The position numbers and the translations under genes were made by a program. Positions 33,865-44,650 of a stretch of DNA of 64,000 nucleotides are shown here, piece after piece; position 1 is the first letter of the stretch, and each line of letters begins with the position of its first letter. Source of the stretch: Aselliscus stoliczkanus. Taxonomy: Eukaryota; Chordata; Mammalia; Chiroptera; Hipposideridae. The notes below the pieces were generated by a model, which did no database searches, was not told the origin of the DNA, and saw only the letters and a list, made by a program, of their open reading frames with translations. The stretch spans positions 102,934,852 to 102,998,851 of the forward strand of contig CM066728.1 of NCBI GenBank assembly GCA_033961575.1, given 5' to 3'.

Positions 33865-34065
33865 AAGAATGCTGGTGCTTGAGAAAGCAGGTCCTGGGAG
33901 CAGCCTACCTGGGTCCCCATCCTCACTCCACCTCTACCTACCTAGCATGTCAGGCAAGCTGAATGATCACTCCATGCCTCGCTATTCTCATCCGTACAAT
34001 GGAGACAATAAGAGTACTTCGCTCATGGGAGAACTGGCTGAGTAAACATTTACGAAGTTCTGAGA
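33865..34065 (+). repeat. MIR SINE
   Basis: 'tggtgcttgagaaagcaggtcctgggagcagcctacctgggtcc', 'gcaagctgaatgatcactccatgcctcgctattctcatccgtacaatggagacaataag' and 'gctcatgggagaactggctgagtaaa' are diverged MIR in order. Confidence 0.7.
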
Positions 34066-35699
34066 ACAGGTGAGTCAGAAGCAGCAAGGTTTTAAGAGAC
34101 TTCAAGTTTTTACAGGTAAATTGAATTCAGAGAATCTGTCCTAACAGTATTAATAGTTTCATTTCAAGAAATTAAAAATATTAATGTGTACAAAGTTTGC
34201 ACTTTGAGTTAGTAGTGATTTGTTTCTTCTAATTCATTCACTCATCTATTCATTTATTTATTCACCAAATGTTTATTACCTTCTAATAGAAGGTCTCTTT
34301 CAGAAACAATGAAAAGTAAAAAAAAAAAAAAAAAAAATTGATACTAAATTTTAATAGGCAAGTCAAGACAGAAATCACACGTTGTATTCATTGTACAATT
34401 AGGTAGCTTTCCGCAAGTATTTAAATCACAAACTAAAGGATAAAATTTAGGAGTAGGTCAAAGATACAATGGGTTTTAAATGCACAAAAGAATCACTTGC
34501 ATAAATCATATATCAGTGGAGTTCACTGAACTGCACATTACTAGAGCAGTAATTTATACATTCAGCTTTAAGAATACCCAAAAAAACATACTCAGTCTTG
34601 CCAGCTGCCATCTTGGATTTACTTTTTCAGAAGAGAGAATAATTCCAGGCAACAGCATTTGAAGACATTAACCCTGGCTTTCTTTCCTTTTAACCAGCCA
34701 AAGATTCAGTGCTCCTGAAAAACACTGTTTGAAGTAACAATGAAACCCCTAGAGTTTCTGGGAAAGCAACTCCTTTTTCATGAAACAAGTTTTGGGTTCT
34801 CAGCCACAACAAAATCCTGCAGTTACTTCAGTGGCATTAGAAAGCTTGACTTTTCAAGTTCTCCCTTAGTTAAACAACTCCATTAAAACATGCATGCTTC
34901 ATTCACTTCTATATTCTTTCAATTAATTTTGCAATAAGTAATCTTTGATTTTAGATTTGAAAAGATAAGTAATGACACAATGATATTTAATCCTATTTCA
35001 GTATGACCCATGGCATTTTTCTGTGTCTGAGTTATTTGAGTGTTGTTAAGTCATGTTTTATATTCGAAGAATATTCATTCAGCAATATGAACCCTTTTCA
35101 TTTCTTTACAATAGGGAGATTAGTCCAAATTTTCCCAGTTGGCAAGAGGAGATAACTGGGTCTCACTGAATCTGGTACTTGACTAGTGAGTGGTCAGAGG
35201 GTTGGTTAATATGGAAAGTGGAACTGTCACCTAGATGCTCAAACTCCTATCAGAATATCCATTCTACACTGCCACACACAGTGGGAGCTCACAGCGTGCA
35301 CGTGATCCTGGGCTGGCTGGCATGTGCAGAAAGATGATTTAGAAACCTTGGGTCAATTCACCGCATCAGGAGAGCACACAAAATATCTGCGAAGAACAAA
35401 AGGGATATCATTCAAATCTTTTTCCCCTGGAGAAAAAAGAACCCATTTCTCAGAAGGACTGAGCTTTGCCCTGTGGTTAACTCACAGCAATGGACACGAG
35501 TAGGCACCAAATTGTGCAGACCAGAAAATAGGCGGTGGCCCAGTCTGTAGGGACAAGTGTGCACGTACCACCTGGGAGCACAGCACAGAAAGGTGGAGGT
35601 CGGCTGCGGCCCACTAAAGGGAAGGAAGGAGCAAAGTGGATCCCCAGCTAAGGTGGCTTAAGGCAAAAGGCGGTTTGCGACAGGGTCCCTGGCATCTGG
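34066..35699. other. No gene recognised
   Basis: A run at 34318-34337. GC content rises toward the CpG island at the right edge. No supportable exon. Confidence 0.4.
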
Positions 35700-36090
35700 A
35701 GTTTCTTATATTCGCGACTCTGTTATTTCTAAAGCTCCGCGCCCACCCCGCCCAACCCGGACCATCTCTCCTCACTTAGCCAGTTCCACTGCAGGCTCAG
35801 CGCAGAGCCTCTTCTAGCATCAGGGAGAGCCGGCGGCACCCCACCAGGCTTTGTCTCACTGCCCCAAGGCGAGGCCTGGGAAGGACCGGGGACGCCCCGC
35901 GCCCCCGCGGCCGTGCCAGGAGCTCCTGTGGCAGGTTGGCGGGGGTGGAGCTGGGCTGACTCCCCAGACGTTCCTGCTGGTATTGGAGCCACTTCGCTCC
36001 TCTCCCAGTGGGTTTACTTGGGGAGCGGCTCCAAGACGAAGACGAGACTTGCTTGGGCAGCGAAGTGGAGGCAGGCCTCCCGGGTAAGCT
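35700..36090 (+). promoter_or_regulatory. CpG-dense island, candidate promoter/first exon
   Basis: About two dozen CpG dinucleotides fall within roughly 390 bases, in a window otherwise poor in CpG. They include GC-box-like CCCCGCCC (35747-35754) and the cluster GACGCCCCGCGCCCCCGCGG near 35891. At the right edge CCTCCCGG-GTAAGCT gives a strong 5' splice-donor match (GT at 36084-36085) on the plus strand, so an untranslated first exon ending at 36083 is possible. Open frames of 78-121 codons on both strands look incidental to the GC content. No gene can be named. It could instead be a distal CpG island or an orphan promoter of a non-coding RNA. Confidence 0.5.
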
Positions 36091-37309
36091 AAGCAGTCGA
36101 GGTAATACTTCCCCTTTCCCTGGCCCGTGAACTGAAAGGACTGAAGCAAAATCAAAGGGCAATCTGTACAGAATTAAAAGCTTCTACTGGCAATTGCTTT
36201 TTCCCCTTGTTAAAACAGTAGAAATCCAAATTTTCCACCTTCTCAGGCTGTGCTCACTCCAGCACTAACTTGCCACAGTTGGGAGAAGTGTCTGTAAGCA
36301 GTGCTGGCAAGGGTAGATCCATCAAAGGAAGGAAGGGTTTTTTAAATTCAAACATTTTTTTTTACCATGTGGCATTTCTCCAAAGCAGTAGTTATTACAC
36401 TTTGTAGCCTAACCTTTGGAAAGGATATATATTTTGCTGCCTCTGTGCATATATGCATCTTTAATGATTACTCATCTGATACCTAGTAAAGATTTTAATT
36501 AACTTTAAGATTTTAAAACTTAGACAGAAAAAGACAATAAAACCACATCAATTATTTAGCAATTTGTAATCTTCTGGAATTCTTAGCATTTCTAAGGTTT
36601 TGCAATCCTCTTCCATTCTTTCATTCATCATGTATAGAAATTTGAAGAGAGCAATTATCACATTCATTTGTCTTCTGAACACTATTGTTTTTCGCATTCT
36701 TAGAATATAGGACTTTATGAGCCATCAACCACACAGAAGGAGAGACTCATTTCATTTTATTCGTTCAAATATTAACTGAATTCCTACTCTATGGTAGGGA
36801 TATATCAGGAAAAATAAGAGAGGTCAAAATCTCTGACCTCAAGGTACTTTCATTCTTGTAGGGAAAGACAGACAGACAGACAGACAGTAAGCTTAAACAT
36901 AAACGTGTGTGTGTGTGTGTGTGTGTAAAGAATTATGATGGGAAAAGGAGGGTAATAATACAGACAGACACAAGTGAGGCAGTTTATTTTAAATTGTGTA
37001 TCTTAGAAGAAGAGGGGGAGGGTATCTTTTCTTAACAAGGCTTATATGAATCATCATTTATATTGGAATACATAAATTTCTTAGCACTTTATATGTGTAG
37101 GGACTTTGAGGAAAGAGGGCAATAAAAATGTTTCCTGAAATTTGTATAAAGAATCACCTATAAAAATGAGACTGATATAAAGATGTTTTGAAAACATAAC
37201 TTTGTGTTTGTTGGAGGAACTTTCATTGTCTCTTTTTCTTTTGCTAATCATAGGCAGTAAAATGTGGCACCAGTTGCTTTCTTACTTGTTTCCCTAAAAA
37301 GTACTGGTT
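36091..37309. other. No gene recognised; small microsatellites
   Basis: Short (GACA)n at 36868-36888 and (GT)n at 36906-36926. Otherwise unassigned. Confidence 0.45.
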
Positions 37310-37796
37310 CATAAAATACATTTTTCTTTTTTTTTTTTTTTTTAAACATTTTATTGGGGAATTGGCGGAGGGGAACAGCGTTGGGGAATCGGGGAAGGGG
37401 AACAGACAAGTTGCTGTCTTTTTGTTCTTCAGTTTAGTTGCGGAGGATGTTGCTTCACTGTTGATATCGTCATTGCGCTCTTCCCAGATGAGGCAGATTG
37501 GTCGCTGGCCTCTGGATGTCGCTCACCGCGGCTATTGGCAGCTCATGCTTGGCTGCCAGCCGCTCACGCTGGCTGCGGGCCACTCACTGTAGCCTATGGC
37601 AGCCCACTGCAGCAGGGGCTGCAGCCCACACCATCACCGGGGCTCGCACAGCCCAGCTCCAGGTGGAGCCGTTACCAGCTGTAGAGGGCAGTGTCACTGG
37701 CCCTCATGTGGGATCTGAACCGGGGCCGCTGGCATCCCAAAACCAGCGCTTAACCAATGCGCCACTCGGCCAGCCCCATAAAATACATTTTTCTTT
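37310..37796 (-). mobile_element. Composite tRNA-derived SINE, long form, with duplicated 3' block
   Basis: Minus-strand copy with head at 37700-37776 (on that strand GGGGCTGGCCGAGTGGCGCA and B box GGTTCAGATCC) and T-run tail at 37330-37343. The 3' block is duplicated: 'ttggggaattggcggaggggaacag' is followed at once by 'ttggggaatcggggaaggggaacag'. A perfect 20-bp TSD lies at 37310-37329 and 37777-37796 (starts CATAAAATAC, ends TTTCTTT). The longest and cleanest TSD in the window. Confidence 0.93.
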
Positions 37797-38039
37797 ATCA
37801 CAGTTAAATTATGAATACACAATGAGTTTGCCATAACATCATTGCTAAGAGTTATGGCCACTCAACCTATCCTCACTGGCTTTCTGAAGCCACTATTCAA
37901 CCCATATTGTTTGCTCCACTCCAGAAGCGGCATCCTTTTGTCCACACCCCACCTAAATCTCCACTTAGCAAGTTCTGCTGCTTTCAGCAGGGCCAGAAGG
38001 GATTTTCTGAAGAACAGTAGGTTCCCAAGATGACAATGT

Positions 38040-39080
38040 AAGGATGTATTCAGGAATGCAAGGGGTGAGACAGATCAGAAAATCTACCACTGTGATTTAT
38101 CAGGTTAAAGGAGGAAAAACATGAACATCATTCTGGATGCTGATGAAGCATTCAAAAAAAAAAAAATTCAACACACTCATAGTAGAAACTCATATCACAC
38201 TATAAATAGAAGGAAATTTTGTAACCAGAGAAAGGATTTATTTCCATTCTATAGTAAAGGTCAAATTAATGGTTGAACTTAAGCATTTCTATTAGCCAGG
38301 GACAAGTAAAGAATTCCATCATCATTCCTACTATTCAACATTGTATTAGAAGCTATAAGGACTACTATAAACCAACCTACCCACCAACTAACCAAGCAAC
38401 CCACCAACCAATTCACCAAGAAAACAAACAAAAACAGAAATCAATAGTGTAAGAATAAGAAAGAGAAACAAAAAGTTATTATAATTGGCAAATGTCATGA
38501 CTCAACATTAAAAAAAAAATCAGGAAAATTTCTAGATAAGGTTTTGGAATTACAGGGAAAGTTATACAATGTTGCTGCACACAAATCAGAAAAATCGGTA
38601 ATATTGCCATATGCCTTAATTGATTAGAAAATGTGATAAAACTTTACCTACCCAATAACAAAAACTATTAAATGCCTAGGAAGGCCTCTATGGAAAATAC
38701 TACAAATGTTACTGAAAAAGATATTATTAAATAACAATGTTTACCACATTCATGGCTGGAAATATTCAGTATCAGAAGGGTATTCAGTATCAATTCTCTC
38801 CAAATTAGTCCATAAATCGAATGGAATACCAATCAAAACGCCAACAGGATTATTTGCAGACCTTGACAAAACTGATTCTAAAATTCATTTGAAGGAGTAA
38901 AGCCAAAGTGAATTTTGGAGAAGAATAAGGAGGACTTTTTCTAATAGATATCAGGACTTACTACAGAGTTTGAATCAATAAGACTGTGTGATATTGGCAT
39001 AGGGATAGAAAAAAAATGGATCAATAAGACAGAATAAAGAGCATGTAAATAGAACTATCCAGGGCATACCTGAACATTGT
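38040..39080 (+). mobile_element. Old L1 ORF2 fragment, decayed
   Basis: Segments in the order of L1 ORF2: 'gaatgcaaggggtgagacagatcagaaaatc', 'ttcattctggatgctgatgaagcattc', 'attgtattagaagctataagg', 'tacccaataacaaaaactattaaatgcctaggaa', 'accacattcatggctggaaatattcagtatcagaagg', 'gaataccaatcaaaacgccaacaggattatttg' and 'gtgtgatattggcatagggatag'. Many stops and frameshifts. Confidence 0.8.
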
Positions 39081-39689
39081 TCCCCTGCAGTCTGGGGTCT
39101 TCTGGGACATCTACCTTATGCCATTGTTCTTTCACTGAGGGAGGGATGGGCTGGAAGAGATGTCAGTACTGTCCTTAGAACATGGACCTCAAGGCTTAAG
39201 GCATTTCAGAGTAGGAAATAATTTATAAAAATGCAACAAGGGAAGGATACAGAGACACAAGATATTTTGCAGAAGTTTTATTTTTCCTCTAGAAAAAAAC
39301 GTTGCTTTGTAGCCAAAATAAGAAAACAAAAATCATAAATAAATGTTATCACTGTGAAGCAGATTGTCTGTCCTTTTGTTAAGGAGTCACTTGGTTGGGA
39401 TAAAACTTTGTAACAGAAGTAGGAGGACTCGATGTATTTGGACATGGAAGGAGAATGCAGGAGAGGGAAGGAAGAGGGAGGAGAAATAACCTTGTTAAGT
39501 AGAAGATAGAAACCAGTGCGACTCATATTTAAATGTATTGTGTGACTATTTGGTTGGTAAATACAGGAGAACGAATATCATCATCATCAACAACAAAATA
39601 CTCTTTTGGTTATTGTTTGACAACGCTCTGAATATTCATTTCACTGGTTCATAAGAATGAATGAATAAATTGATCAGGCACTTGCAGAA
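39081..39689. other. Unassigned inset between two L1 ORF2 parts
   Basis: The L1 order breaks at about 39080 and resumes near 39690. The intervening 600 bases include 'acattgttcccctgcagtctggggtcttctgggacatc' and G/A-rich DNA that I cannot assign. It is probably an insertion, or unrecognised L1 decay. Confidence 0.4.
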
Positions 39690-40250
39690 GTTTGGAATAA
39701 GAACAAGGAGACAGAAATAAATGGAGAAAAGATGGCCTATTCAGTATTTTGTATTGAAAAACCTGGTTTCCCATAAGGAAAAAAAAATCAGATAAGATCT
39801 TTACATGATAGCATATAATACACAAACTTGAGATTAAAGATCTAAATATTCTAAAGAACAAAATTTTATAGTTTTTAGAATAAAATATGAGAGTATATTT
39901 TTGATGTCAGGTTAGAGAATAATTTTTGAAAGAAACACAAAAAGCAGAAATCAGAAAATGATGGGTACAAGTAAATTTGATTTCCTAAAAATTAAGACCT
40001 TTGTATGACAACAGTCACCACAAATGAAAGATAAATTATGAATAGGACAAAGGAATTCAAAATTATATAACAGTGAGAGGATGAGTATTCAGAATATATA
40101 TTGAATTTGGACCAATAAAAAAACCCAGAGGATCCAATAGAAAAATGGGTGAAGTGTATGAAAAGGCAATTCATAGTAGAGAAAATCTGAGTGGACTACT
40201 AATGCACAAAAAACTCTTGAACAATTAAAAAACAATATTCTTTAAATGAT
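39690..40250 (+). mobile_element. Old L1 ORF2 fragment, continuation
   Basis: 'gaaaaacctggtttccc', 'gagattaaagatctaaatattctaaagaacaaaa', 'gaaatcagaaaatgatgggtacaagtaaatttgatttcctaaaaattaag' and 'ggatccaatagaaaaatgggtgaagtgtatgaaaaggcaattc' continue L1 ORF2 toward its C-terminus. Confidence 0.7.
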
Positions 40251-41864
40251 AAAATCACAGTGAATGAGAAAAAAAAGAAAATAGAATATTAGGAAGTAAT
40301 GAGTAAAAGTAGTTCATAAAAGGTATGACAGAAATAGAGTTACTATCTGGTTCATGGAATCAATAAATTTAAAAAACAAACAAGCAATACCAAAAATAAT
40401 TATAGTTATTTAGGAATAGTTACTTTTATGAATATATGTATAGATAGGACTATAGTTAGATTCTGGGCAAAAAAATCAGAGTTAAAGGCAACAGTTTTCC
40501 ACACAATCTTTAAGTCATTAATTTTCAAGTAGTTAAAACTCCAAGTGTGCACCAGAAAGTATAGAGTGAGAAAAGCAGGGGGTTCAGAAGGGCCCTTAAA
40601 GGAGGATTAACGTTTTGAATGTCTAGTAAAGAGAGAAGAGAAATCAGCAAAGCAAGATGGCCTTGGTTCCAGGAATAGAGAAAGTCCGACAAACAAAGGG
40701 TAAAAAGTATTTCAAGAAGAGGGGGTTGAGTTATTATTGCCAAATGGAGCATAAATATGCATCGAAATAAAGATCCAAATACTTGCAGATTTTAAAACTT
40801 CAGCATTGTGAATAGTCTCAGTGGATCCATCTGTGGTATGCTTGCCTAGTTCCCCAGTGGGGACTGAGCTGACAGGGATGCCCTAGAGACACAGCAAAAT
40901 GAAGCCCACCCATCTGCCTCCCTCATTTCAATCCAACACACTAGACCACACGGTTGTCTTCCTTCATGGCCTAATGACACAATTCTACAGATACACCTAG
41001 AAATACCAAGAGAAATGAGTATATGATTTTTGTTCCCCAACAAAGTTTACTTTGCTCTTTATCTTCCTTTTGCTTAGTGCTGAGTGATTAAGTTTCAAAA
41101 CTCTAAAAAGAAAAAAAAGAAGAAGCTACTGCTGATCCTAGAGAAATGCAAATAAGCATTTAGAGCAGAGTCTGCATCCAGGGATCCACAGCCCTGAGAA
41201 CTGCAGCTGTCAGAGCCCGACCTCGGATTCCTGACTCGGAACCAAGTTAGTTTTGAGGAAGATGCACAGTGTTCTGGGTCTTCGACCAACTTGACTTCTA
41301 GCCATCCTTGGCTTTCATAATATCTCAACACTAATCATAATAATAATATTAACCAAATAGGAAGTGATTAGGAAATAGAGTATCTACAGAGGGTGGTCTA
41401 AGTCAGCTCTATCGAGAATTGGCTCGATTTTCCTTTGCTGGATTCAATCTCAGAATGCTTGTTTTAAATGTCAATTGTCACCAAACATAAATGTCTTCTT
41501 AAAACAAGTCTATCTTCACTAAACTTTACTGTGGTCTCTGATGAGCTGTTTGGAGCTTAAATAAAGCATATTTATGGTTGTTTCTCCCCTTGATGGTCAG
41601 CTATATATGGACAAAGCTGTATGTCTCAGGTTCTTTAAAACGTCCTGGACTTTCTTCTGCAAACTTTCAAAGAACAGGTATCACACTTACTTTTATCCAA
41701 CATATGGAGTTAAAGATAAATTAAGAGTGTTTACTACTTTATGGCAACTACATATCTAATTTCATAAAATAATATTATTTACAGTATTTTGATTTATGTT
41801 GAATTTTTAAATTTGAATGTTATGATAGCTTCAGTTCAAGTTGGGCAAGTGCTCTAGACTAGTG
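40251..41864. other. No gene recognised
   Basis: No supportable exon or named repeat. A-rich tract near 41106-41125. Confidence 0.4.
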
Positions 41865-42224
41865 CTATAGACTGAATTTTTATGTCCCCCAAATTCATAT
41901 ATTGAAACCCATCCCTGATGTGATGGTATTAGGAGGTGATTAGCCTTTAAGAGGTAATTAGATCATGATGGTTAGAACCCTCAAGAATGGAATTAATACC
42001 CTTATAGTAGAGACCCCCAAGAGCTCCCTTGCCCCTTCCACCATGTGAGGACACAGTGAGAAAAGGGCATCTGTGATCCAGGAAGTGGGCTCTTTCCAGA
42101 TGCTGAATCTGCTGGTACCTTGATCTTGGACTTCCCAGCCTTCAGAACTATGCAAAATAAATTATGTTTTTTTTTTCCCAGTCTATGGAATATTTGTTAT
42201 AGCAGCCCAAATGAATTAAAATGA
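41865..42224 (+). repeat. MLT1A-type MaLR solo LTR
   Basis: Near full length: begins TGCTATAGACTGAATTTTTA, then 'ttcatatattgaaacccatccctgatgtgatggtattaggaggtgatta', 'ccaccatgtgaggacacagtgagaaaagggc', 'ccttgatcttggacttcccagccttcagaactatg', 'cagtctatggaatatttgttatagcagcccaaatgaatta'. No clear 5-bp TSD. The retroviral interior is absent, as expected for a solo LTR. Confidence 0.88.
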
Positions 42225-42836
42225 CTTTTCACCCAAGTGCAGGGATCTTGGTGTCATCAATTAGTGAATGACATAATGCGTCAGCCCTAGGCTATGGAAT
42301 TCTGGGTATTTGTCTGTTAGATACAAGAGAGGGTTAGGAACAAGTCTGGATGCCTCAGTGTTTTCTTATAAGTGAAGCAGCAAAAGACCTCAAGAGCTCA
42401 CAGGATGTCTAAGAGGGTGTCCTGCCTGGACAAAGGGTGAAGAAACAGTTGACAGTTGATTTATCCCAATTCTCTTAGGATAAGATTCTTCTCAAAGATT
42501 GCATTATAGTTTATGATGTGGATGCCATGATATTTGGTTATAAGAGGCTCAAGCCAGAGGCCAGTTCCATCACCTTCTGCTCCAAACCTTGGGTTTGAAG
42601 GGTTCCTTGGACTAACTGGGGCCTAGCGTGTCATATGATCTGACCTCTTATTACGTCGTAGGCCTCAGTTCTTACCACTCCTCCTGTTTTCTATTTAGCT
42701 CCAGTGCACTGGTCCTCACTGTTCCTGAACACACCAGTCACACTCCCACTTAGAAGCATGCACTACCTGCTGTGGCTGCCTGCTGCCTTTGTTGGAATGC
42801 TTTCATCACAAATATCTACATGGCTCAATCCTTGTC
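42225..42836. other. Spacer between two opposed LTRs, unassigned
   Basis: About 610 bases with no recognisable gag/pol-like sequence. It does not look like a MaLR interior. Confidence 0.4.
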
Positions 42837-43206
42837 TTAGTCCTTTCAAGGTGCTATAACAGAGTACCACAGACTGGGTGGCTTACAAACAACGGAAATT
42901 TCTTCCTCACAGTTCTGGAGGCTGGAACCCCAAGGTCAATGCCCTAGCAGATTCAGTGTCTGCTGAGAGCCCACTTCCTGGTTCATAGATGGCTGTCTTC
43001 TCACCTTGACCTCCCACAGAGGAAGGTGCTAAGGATCTCGCTGGGCCTCTTTTATAAGGACTCTAGTCCAATTCATGAGGTCTCCATCTTTATGACCTAA
43101 ATTATCTTCCAAAGGCCCCACTCCTAAAACCATCACATTGGGGGTTAGGATTTCAACCTAATTTTGGGAGAAATTTTGGGAGAACATAAACATTCAATCT
43201 ATAGCA
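42837..43206 (-). repeat. MLT1A-type MaLR solo LTR, opposite orientation
   Basis: Reverse complement of the same LTR family: 'cttagtcctttcaaggtgctataacagagtaccacagactgggtggc', 'cacagttctggaggctgg', 'cattttggg'-like segment, and the end 'acataaacattcaatctatagca'. It faces the LTR at 41865-42224. Confidence 0.87.
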
Positions 43207-43317
43207 CTCCCCTACCTCATGCAAATATGTTCAAATGTCACTTGATGAGGTTTACCTACAGCATCTTATTTAAAATTACAATCCACTTCCCTCCCACCTT
43301 GATCTTCCCAATATCCC

Positions 43318-43481
43318 TTTTTTTAAAATTAGTTTCAGGTGTATAACACAATGTAATAGTGAGACATTTACACCCCTCACAAAGTGATAATCCCCCTCCC
43401 CCAATCTACTACCCCTCTAACATCCTATGTAGCTATTACAATTCCATTGACTCTATTCCCTATGCTGTACTCCACATCCTG

Positions 43482-43533
<52 letters not shown>

Positions 43534-43770
43534 ATTATAGTTGACATTCAATATTATTCAGCTTCAGGTGTACACCACAGTGGTCAGGCATCTACACCAT
43601 CCATGAAGTGGTCTCCTTAATAAGACAATTGCCCATCTGACACCCTACAAAATCATTACAACATTATTGATTATATTCCTCAGTCTTTCACATACCCGTG
43701 GCAATATTATGATTACCAATATCTCTTAATATGATCTATTTTTTGTTTTTCTTTTTTTTCTATAGTACTT
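43318..43770 (-). mobile_element. L1 3' end, antisense, with (TA)n
   Basis: 'attagtttcaggtgtataacacaatgtaatagtgagacatttacacccctcacaaagtgataatccccctcccccaa' is the antisense of a Laurasiatherian L1 3' UTR end. (TA)n occupies 43486-43531. After it, 'ttgattatagttgacattcaatattattcagcttcaggtgtacaccacagtggtcaggcatctacaccatccatgaagtggtc' looks like a second, related 3' UTR start. So two antisense L1 3' ends may lie in tandem. Confidence 0.8.
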
Positions 43771-43789
43771 ATCACCATCCAAAGTACTA

Positions 43790-43970
43790 TATAACATGTC
43801 TCATTTATCATGTCTATTGAATATTGTCTACTTTCCTTTGCTAGAGCACATGGCCCAGAAGAGCAGCGATCTTTATTTTGTTCTCATAGCTCTGTTCTGT
43901 AGCCCAAAGATGAAAACAATTTCTGGCACATAGTAAGTGTGCAATAAATATTTGATAGATGGATGGAATT
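43790..43970 (+). repeat. L2 LINE 3' end
   Basis: 'agcacatggcccagaagagcagcgatctttattttg' and 'tggcacatagtaagtgtgcaataaatatttgatagatgg' are the L2 3' end. Confidence 0.7.
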
Positions 43971-43994
43971 TGTAAACATTGTGCAATAATAACA

Positions 43995-44105
43995 TACGGG
44001 GACCACGAGGGCAGAGACTGCCTGGATTTTGTTCACCATGAGATCTGCAGTACCTACAACAGTCCTAGCAAAGAGTTTTTGTTGAAAGAGTGAATGAATG
44101 TTACT
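43995..44105 (+). repeat. L2 LINE 3'-end fragment
   Basis: 'gaccacgagggcagagactgcctggattttgttcacc' and 'ttttgttgaaagagtgaatgaatg' suggest a second L2 end next to the first. Confidence 0.6.
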
Positions 44106-44434
44106 GGGTGAGGGGTTGGGTTCATAAATCTTATATAAACATTAGTGAAAAATAAATACCTTTGGGTCAGGATTGAGGTACTTTCATGCCCCAAATCCTG
44201 CCCAGAATTCTTTAGCTGCATGAAGGTCATAAAATTACCCAGGGTGTTGCAAGGAAGGTTATTTTTTTTAGTTACCTGGGAACTCCAAAGGGCTACAACA
44301 ACTTAAAAGAAAGTCCTCAGAGAAGTGACAGCACCTGTTATACAAAGCGAAAGTGATCTGTTCTGTGACATATGCACCAGATTCCACTGCAGTATGAAAC
44401 CTCACTCACTGTTGGGTGCTATTTTTCTGTGTTG

Positions 44435-44650
44435 TGATCGGAGATCACAGGCTTTGGAGTTAGACAGACCCACCCTCTCCTTCATGGCCCAGGCTGTGTG
44501 ACTCTCAGAAAGTCACTTTGTGTGGACCTCCATTTCTCATATTTTAAAACAATACTCTCTCTCCAGGATGGCTGTGAAGCTGAGAAGGATGTGTCAAGTA
44601 AAAGGCTTGGCAGACATTCCAAAATATGTCACTATGCCCTCCATGTCCTT
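44435..44650 (+). repeat. MIR SINE
   Basis: 'gatcacaggctttggagttagacagacc', 'ctgtgtgactctcagaaagtcac', 'catttctcatattttaaaacaatactc' and 'aggatggctgtgaagctgagaaggatg' are MIR in order. Confidence 0.75.
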
